NCBI GenBank assembly: GCA_963204815.1
Contig: CAUJHQ010000061.1
Location: forward strand, 1 to 64,000
DNA: 64,000 bases
Direction: 5' to 3'
Source of the DNA: Pseudomonadota bacterium
GTDB lineage: Bacteria; Pseudomonadota; Gammaproteobacteria; Burkholderiales; Burkholderiaceae_C
Part shown: positions 59,929 to 64,000 of the stretch, in pieces
How the letters are laid out: every line of letters starts with the position of its first letter
Numbering within the stretch: the stretch's first letter is position 1
Position numbers and translations under genes: made by a program
Notes under the pieces: generated by a model
Databases searched by the model: none
Told to the model about the DNA's origin: nothing
What the model saw: only the letters and a program-made list of their open reading frames with translations

Positions 59929-61113
59929 TCACATCTTGCATTCGGGGCTGGGCGGCAGCGTCGTGCGCGCCGCCGGCTCCACGCTGCGCAGCGCCATCTC
60001 GCCCTTGCCGGGTGCCGCCTTCACGGCCTGCACCACCACCATCGGCCGCACCAGCTGGTGGTCGGCGGCGCGCATCTCGATGTCGCCGACGATGGTGTTG
60101 GCGAGCTTCAAGCCCTTCAGCGCGCCGCGCACCGCGGCCACGTCGGTCGACTTCGCCTTCGTGATCGCCTCGTGCACGAGCATGAACGAGAGGTAGGCGT
60201 CGGCCGCCAGGTAGCTGGGCTTCTTGCTGTACTTGGCCTCGAAGGCTTTCACGAACTCGGCGTTCGCGGCGCCGGGCAGGGTGGCGAAGTAGCTCTGCGC
60301 CGACCACACGCCGACGGTGGTGTCGCCCTGGCCGGCGATCAGGATCTCGTTGACCATCGACGCGCTCAGCACGAGCTTGTACTTGTCGAACAAGCCGAAC
60401 TGCGCCTGCTGCTTGGCCAGGCCGATGCCGGCCGAGCCGGGCATGTACATCACCAGGCCCTCCGCCGGCTTGCTGAGCAGCTGGGCGATGTTGCCGCCGT
60501 GGTCGGTGGTGGACAGCGGCGTGTAGAGCTCTTTGCCGATGCTGCCGCCGAAGCTGGGCAGCGCGGCGGTGAAGTACTTGCTGGCGTTTCGCGCGGCGGC
60601 CATGTCGGCCATCATCAGGTCGAAGGTCTTGATGCCGTTGCGCTGCGCCAGTTCGCGCCACACCTGCACCTGGCTCGCGTCGCTGATGCCGACGCGGAAG
60701 TAGTTCGGGTTGCAGTTCTTGCCGGTGAGGTCGTCCGACGCCGCCGTGGCGTCGAGGAACAGGGCGTTCAGCTCGCCCAGCTTGGCGCTCACCGCCAGCG
60801 AGTTGCCCGAAGGGCTCAGGCTGGTGAAGAACGACACGCCCTGCTGCTGCACCAGCTTGTTGGCGGCGGCGATGGCGCCGGCCGGCGGGCCGTCGTGGTT
60901 CTGGATCACCAGCTCGTACTTGCGGCCGAGCGCGCCGCCCCTGGCGTTCAGCGTCTCGACGGCCAGCGTCGCGCCTTGGTTGATGGCGCTCGAACTCGGC
61001 ACCAGCGGGCCAGCCTCGATGTTCAGTACGCCCAGCTTGATGGTCTGCTGGGCAAAGGCGGCGCCGTGCAGCGCCAGGGCGGCGGCGAGCGCCGCACGAA
61101 TCGTCTTCTTCAT
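59929..61113 (-). CDS. ABC transporter substrate-binding protein (Peripla_BP_6)
   Basis: 394 residues. Sec signal MKKTIRAALAAALALHGAAFAQ, then QTIKLGVLNIEAGPLVPSSSAINQGATLAVETLN. GGSIGKELYTPLSTTDHGGNIAQLLSKPAEGLVMYMPG is a LivK-like second lobe. AGGAGAA precedes the ATG at 61113. It has no permease genes beside it and probably shares one of the two Liv importers here. It is cotranscribed with the upstream ligase. Confidence 0.92.
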   Translation of the reverse strand: MKKTIRAALAAALALHGAAFAQQTIKLGVLNIEAGPLVPSSSAINQGATLAVETLNARGGALGRKYELVIQNHDGPPAGAIAAANKLVQQQGVSFFTSLSPSGNSLAVSAKLGELNALFLDATAASDDLTGKNCNPNYFRVGISDASQVQVWRELAQRNGIKTFDLMMADMAAARNASKYFTAALPSFGGSIGKELYTPLSTTDHGGNIAQLLSKPAEGLVMYMPGSAGIGLAKQQAQFGLFDKYKLVLSASMVNEILIAGQGDTTVGVWSAQSYFATLPGAANAEFVKAFEAKYSKKPSYLAADAYLSFMLVHEAITKAKSTDVAAVRGALKGLKLANTIVGDIEMRAADHQLVRPMVVVQAVKAAPGKGEMALRSVEPAARTTLPPSPECKM

Positions 61114-61132
61114 CGTCTTCTCCTCTTGAAGT

Positions 61133-62692
61133 TCAGGCGATCTTGCGATCGCGGCCGGCCCAGTGCGGGTCGCGCAGCACGTTCTTGCGCACCTTGCCCA
61201 CCGGCGTGACGGGCAGCGGTTCGGCGCGGAATTCATAGCTGCGCGGCACCTTGTAGCCACCGATGTGGGCGCGGCAGTGGGCGTCGAGTTCGGCTTCGGT
61301 GACGCTCATGCCGTCGCGCGGCACGATGACGGCATGCACGCTCTCGCCCCACTGCGCGCTGGGCACGCCGATGACGGCGGCCTCGCGCACGGCGGGGTGC
61401 ATGAAGAGCACGCGCTCGACCTCGATCGAATAGACGTTCTCGCCGCCGGTGACGATCATGTCCTTGATGCGGTCGGCCACGTAGAGGAAGCCGTCCTCGT
61501 CCATCGTGCCGGCGTCGCCGGTGTGCATCCAGCCGTTCTTCAGCACCGCGGCGGTGGCGTCGGGGTTGTTGAAGTAGCCGTTCATCAGCATGTCGCTGCG
61601 CACGACGATCTCGCCCAGCGTGTCCGGCGGCGCGGTGCTGCCGTCGGGCAGCACGATCTTCACCTCGTTGCCGAAGGCCGGCTGGCCGGCCGAGCGCAGG
61701 CGCTTCGCCTTCGGGCCGCTGGTGAGGTGGTCGCGCCAGCGCAGGATGGTGGCGAAGCCGCCGGTCTCGGTCATGCCGAAGACCTGGAAGAAGCGCCACG
61801 TGGGCAGCTTCTTCATGGCCTGCGTGATCAGCGCCTCGGGCATCGGGCTGCCGCCGTAGACGCAGGTGCGCAGGCTGCTCAGGTCGTACTTGTCGAAGTC
61901 CGGATGGTTCAGCAGCAGGTTGATCATCGTCGGCACGAGCACCGCGTTGGTCACCTTGTGCTCCTGGATGGCCTGCATCACCAGCACGGGGTCGAACTTG
62001 GGCAGCGGCACGTGGGTGCCGCCGGCCATCGTGATGTAGAGGAGCGCGCTCGCGCCGGCGAAGTGGAAGTAGCCGGCCACGTAGGCGAAGCTCAGGTCTT
62101 CCACGTCGGGCAACCAGGCCAGGTAGCCCATCGTCGCGACGAAGAGGCCGCGGTGGCTCATCATCACGCCCTTCGGATGCGCGGTGGTGCCGCCGGTGTA
62201 GAAGATGACCCACAGGTCCTCGCCGCGGCGGCCCGCGTCTTCGAGCGGCGCGCTCTGCGCGACCAGCGTCTCGTAGTCGAGCATGCCGTCGGGGCAGGGG
62301 CCTTCGCCCATCCAGACCAGCGTCTTCACCCACGCGAGCCTGGCCTTCAGCTCGAGCGCCTGCTCGACGAAGCTGTCGTCGACGAACAGCACCGAGGCCT
62401 TCGAGTCGGTCAGCGCGTACTCGTTCTCGGCCACCGACCAGCGGATGTTCAGCGGCGCGAAGGCCCCGCCGGCCCAGGGCACGGCGAAGAAGAGCTCGAC
62501 GTAGCGGTCGGAGTTCATTGCCAGCGCGGCGACGAAGTTGCCGCCCGCGATGCCCAGCGCGCGCAGCGCGCCGGCCAGGCGCGGCACGCGCGTGCCCACC
62601 TCCCGCCAGGTGCGGCGGCGACCGTTGCAGACGGTGGCGGTGCGGTGCGGCTGGCAGGCGACGGCCTGCGTGAGAAAGCGGGTGCCTTGCAT
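61133..62692 (-). CDS. Long-chain/medium-chain acyl-CoA synthetase
   Basis: 519 residues. IFYTGGTTAHPKGVMMSH (A3, with an unusual TGGTT), VFGMTETGG, MHTGDAGTMDEDGFLYVADRIKDMIVTGGENVYSIEVER and TPVGKVRKNVLRD with catalytic Lys. Similar to FadD3/FadD13-type enzymes. The first gene of a two-gene leftward operon whose second gene is a binding protein, pairing uptake with activation. Confidence 0.9.
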   Translation of the reverse strand: MQGTRFLTQAVACQPHRTATVCNGRRRTWREVGTRVPRLAGALRALGIAGGNFVAALAMNSDRYVELFFAVPWAGGAFAPLNIRWSVAENEYALTDSKASVLFVDDSFVEQALELKARLAWVKTLVWMGEGPCPDGMLDYETLVAQSAPLEDAGRRGEDLWVIFYTGGTTAHPKGVMMSHRGLFVATMGYLAWLPDVEDLSFAYVAGYFHFAGASALLYITMAGGTHVPLPKFDPVLVMQAIQEHKVTNAVLVPTMINLLLNHPDFDKYDLSSLRTCVYGGSPMPEALITQAMKKLPTWRFFQVFGMTETGGFATILRWRDHLTSGPKAKRLRSAGQPAFGNEVKIVLPDGSTAPPDTLGEIVVRSDMLMNGYFNNPDATAAVLKNGWMHTGDAGTMDEDGFLYVADRIKDMIVTGGENVYSIEVERVLFMHPAVREAAVIGVPSAQWGESVHAVIVPRDGMSVTEAELDAHCRAHIGGYKVPRSYEFRAEPLPVTPVGKVRKNVLRDPHWAGRDRKIA

Positions 62693-62721
62693 GGCGCGGG
62701 TCTCCGGAAACGGTCAACTCA

Positions 62722-62752
62722 TACATTAGCGCACGGTGCACTGGCGAATGTA
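62722..62752. promoter_or_regulatory. Double operator between ligase and ACAD
   Basis: ACATTAGCGCACGG and GTGCACTGGCGAATGT form imperfect inverted arms around CGGTGCAC; the reverse strand reads CCGTGCGCTAATGTATG, again close to the GTACGCTA core. It lies 30 bp upstream of the minus-strand ligase start and 144 bp before the plus-strand ACAD. Confidence 0.5.
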
Positions 62753-62895
62753 GTGGTACTTACCCGGTCCTGTCCGCTGGCCTCGCCGGCGTGTTGCCGG
62801 TGCGGCACAGATGCTGTGCCGGCCGCTGCCTTGGCCGCACCGGCGGGCGGCCGTAGCCTCGTGCCCAGGCACTCAAGCCAGAGGACCCAGCACGC

Positions 62896-64000
62896 ATGAA
62901 CTTCACCGAAGAACAGGTCGCCTTCCGCGACAGCATCCGCCGCATGGTGGCCAAGCACGTGGCGCCGATCGCCGCCGAGGTCGACGAGACCGACCGCTTC
63001 CCGACCGAGCTCGTCAAGCTCTACGGCGAGATGGGGCTGATGCAGTTGTGGATCCCCGAGAAGTACGGTGGCCCCGAAGGCAACCTGACGATGATGTGCA
63101 TCGCCCGCGAGGAGATCAGCCGCGTGTCCCCGGCCTGCGGCTCGATCGCCGGCCTGAACACGATGTTCATCATGCCGCTGCTGCACTTCGGCACCGAGGA
63201 GCAGCGCCAGCGCTTCCTGCCCAAGGTGGCGGCCGGCGGCGTCGTCACCGCCATCGCCATCAGCGAGCCGCAGGCCGGCAGCGACGTCGGCGCGATGCAG
63301 ACGCGCGCCGTGCGTGACGGCGACAGCTACGTCATCAACGGCCGCAAGCAGTGGTGCAGCTACGGCGTCGAGGCCGACTACATCGTCGTCATGGCGCGCA
63401 CCAGCGGCCAGAGCGGCGCCGAGGGCATCAGCGCCTTCGTCGTCGAGCCGAAGAAGATGAAGGGCGTCACCTTCGGCCGCCACGAACGCAAGATGGGCTG
63501 GCGCGGGGCGCCGAACACGCCGATCTTCTTCGACAACGTGCGCGTGCCGGCCGAGAACCTGATCGGCGAGGAAGGCAAGGGCTTCAAGGCGAGCATGCGC
63601 GCGCTCGACCTGAACCGGCCGACCATCGGCGCGCAATGCGTGGGCCTGGCGCAGGGCGCGCTGGACGCCTGCGTGGACTACGCGAAGGAGCGCAAGCAGT
63701 TCAAGCGCGCCATCGCCGAGTTCCAGGGCGTGCAGTTCATGCTGGCCGACATGGCCATCAACATCGAGGCCGGCCGCACGCTGGTCTACGAGTGCGCGCG
63801 CGCCGGCGACAACGGCGAGTGGGAACGCCTGAACCTGCTGGCCAGCATGGCCAAGTGCTTCGGCAGCGACATGGCGATGAAGGTCACGACCGACGCCGTG
63901 CAGGTCTTCGGCGGCTACGGCTACACGAAGGACTACCCGGTGGAGCGCTGGATGCGCGACGCCAAGCTGGCGCAGATCTTCGAGGGCACGAACCAGATCC
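62896..64000 (+). CDS. Acyl-CoA dehydrogenase, cut by right window edge
   Basis: 368 residues are visible: MNFTEEQVAFRDSIRRMVAKHVAPIAAEVDETDRFP, LWIPEKYGGPEGN, AIAISEPQAGSDVGAMQTRAVRDGDSYVINGRKQWCSYG, FGGYGYTKDYPVERWMRDAKLAQIFEGTNQI. The catalytic Glu lies in FEGTNQI. It is a canonical short/medium- or branched-chain ACAD, needing only a few more residues to finish. Monocistronic start as far as can be seen, behind the divergent operator. Confidence 0.93.
   Translation, partial: MNFTEEQVAFRDSIRRMVAKHVAPIAAEVDETDRFPTELVKLYGEMGLMQLWIPEKYGGPEGNLTMMCIAREEISRVSPACGSIAGLNTMFIMPLLHFGTEEQRQRFLPKVAAGGVVTAIAISEPQAGSDVGAMQTRAVRDGDSYVINGRKQWCSYGVEADYIVVMARTSGQSGAEGISAFVVEPKKMKGVTFGRHERKMGWRGAPNTPIFFDNVRVPAENLIGEEGKGFKASMRALDLNRPTIGAQCVGLAQGALDACVDYAKERKQFKRAIAEFQGVQFMLADMAINIEAGRTLVYECARAGDNGEWERLNLLASMAKCFGSDMAMKVTTDAVQVFGGYGYTKDYPVERWMRDAKLAQIFEGTNQI

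Overview
The window is very GC-rich, tightly packed DNA (about 64 protein genes, most joined by ATGA/GTGA overlaps). Gene content, codon bias and operon style suggest a betaproteobacterium of the order Burkholderiales (Rubrivivax/Leptothrix/Methylibium-like); this is inferred, because no rRNA or other taxonomic marker is present. There are no tRNAs, CRISPR arrays, transposases or phage genes. The only repeat-like insertion I see is a roughly 330 bp inverted-repeat element at 34.80-35.12 kb.

Nearly every gene belongs to CoA-thioester catabolism. Layout: (1) 6.6 kb to 1, minus: MaoC hydratase, CoA-ester lyase, two acyl-CoA dehydrogenases (ACADs), a DECR-like SDR, an acyl-CoA ligase and etfB (cut by the edge). 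(2) 6.7-8.4 kb, plus: MDR reductase and histidine phosphatase. (3) 14.0 to 8.4 kb, minus: badH, badI, a FadJ-like crotonase, two MaoC-fold proteins, a CoA-transferase-like protein and a PaaI thioesterase. (4) 14.2-15.8 kb: acyl-CoA ligase. (5) 18.6 to 15.9 kb, minus: an HMGCS-like/DUF35 fusion and a thiolase. (6) 18.7-20.6 kb: MFE2-type dehydrogenase and BKACE. (7) a MarR regulator. (8) 21.3-23.8 kb: AliA-type ligase and crotonase. (9) 32.1 to 23.7 kb, minus: a Liv-type ABC importer with a fused LivM-LivG, then SDR, MDR, MaoC and ketopantoate-reductase-like genes. (10) 32.3-34.7 kb: second AliA-type ligase and SDR. (11) 35.2-36.9 kb: SDR and EamA transporter. (12) 37.0-42.3 kb: ACAD, APH-type kinase, nitroreductase, FadB/J-type dehydrogenase and an AMACR-like protein. 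(13) 42.4-46.5 kb: ACAD with Asp at the usual Glu position, PECR-like SDR, phosphatase, APH-type kinase and a small helical protein. (14) 46.7-55.6 kb: two tandem binding proteins, a second Liv importer, Rieske oxygenase, SDR, hemerythrin and MarR. (15) 57.4 to 55.5 kb, minus: unknown beta-rich protein and NUDIX. (16) 57.5-59.9 kb: two crotonases and TesB. (17) 62.7 to 59.9 kb, minus: ligase and a fourth binding protein. (18) an ACAD running off the right edge.

Reading the parts together: two importers with four binding proteins bring in carboxylic acids, five ligases make CoA thioesters, and ACADs, hydratases and dehydrogenases perform beta-oxidation. BadH/BadI, with the AliA-like ligases and an AliB-like ACAD, give a route that opens an alicyclic ring (2-ketocyclohexanecarboxyl-CoA to pimeloyl-CoA). 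AMACR, CoA-ester lyase and BKACE suggest branched or cyclic, terpenoid- or naphthenate-like substrates. Two ACAD plus APH-kinase modules resemble the LvaABC / ACAD10-ACAD11 chemistry that removes a gamma-hydroxyl by phosphorylation and elimination.

The most striking non-coding feature is a recurring palindromic operator, roughly GTACGSTAGYGWAC, found at about a dozen promoters across 56 kb. It appears to tie nearly all transcription units into one regulon, probably controlled by one of the two MarR proteins encoded here.
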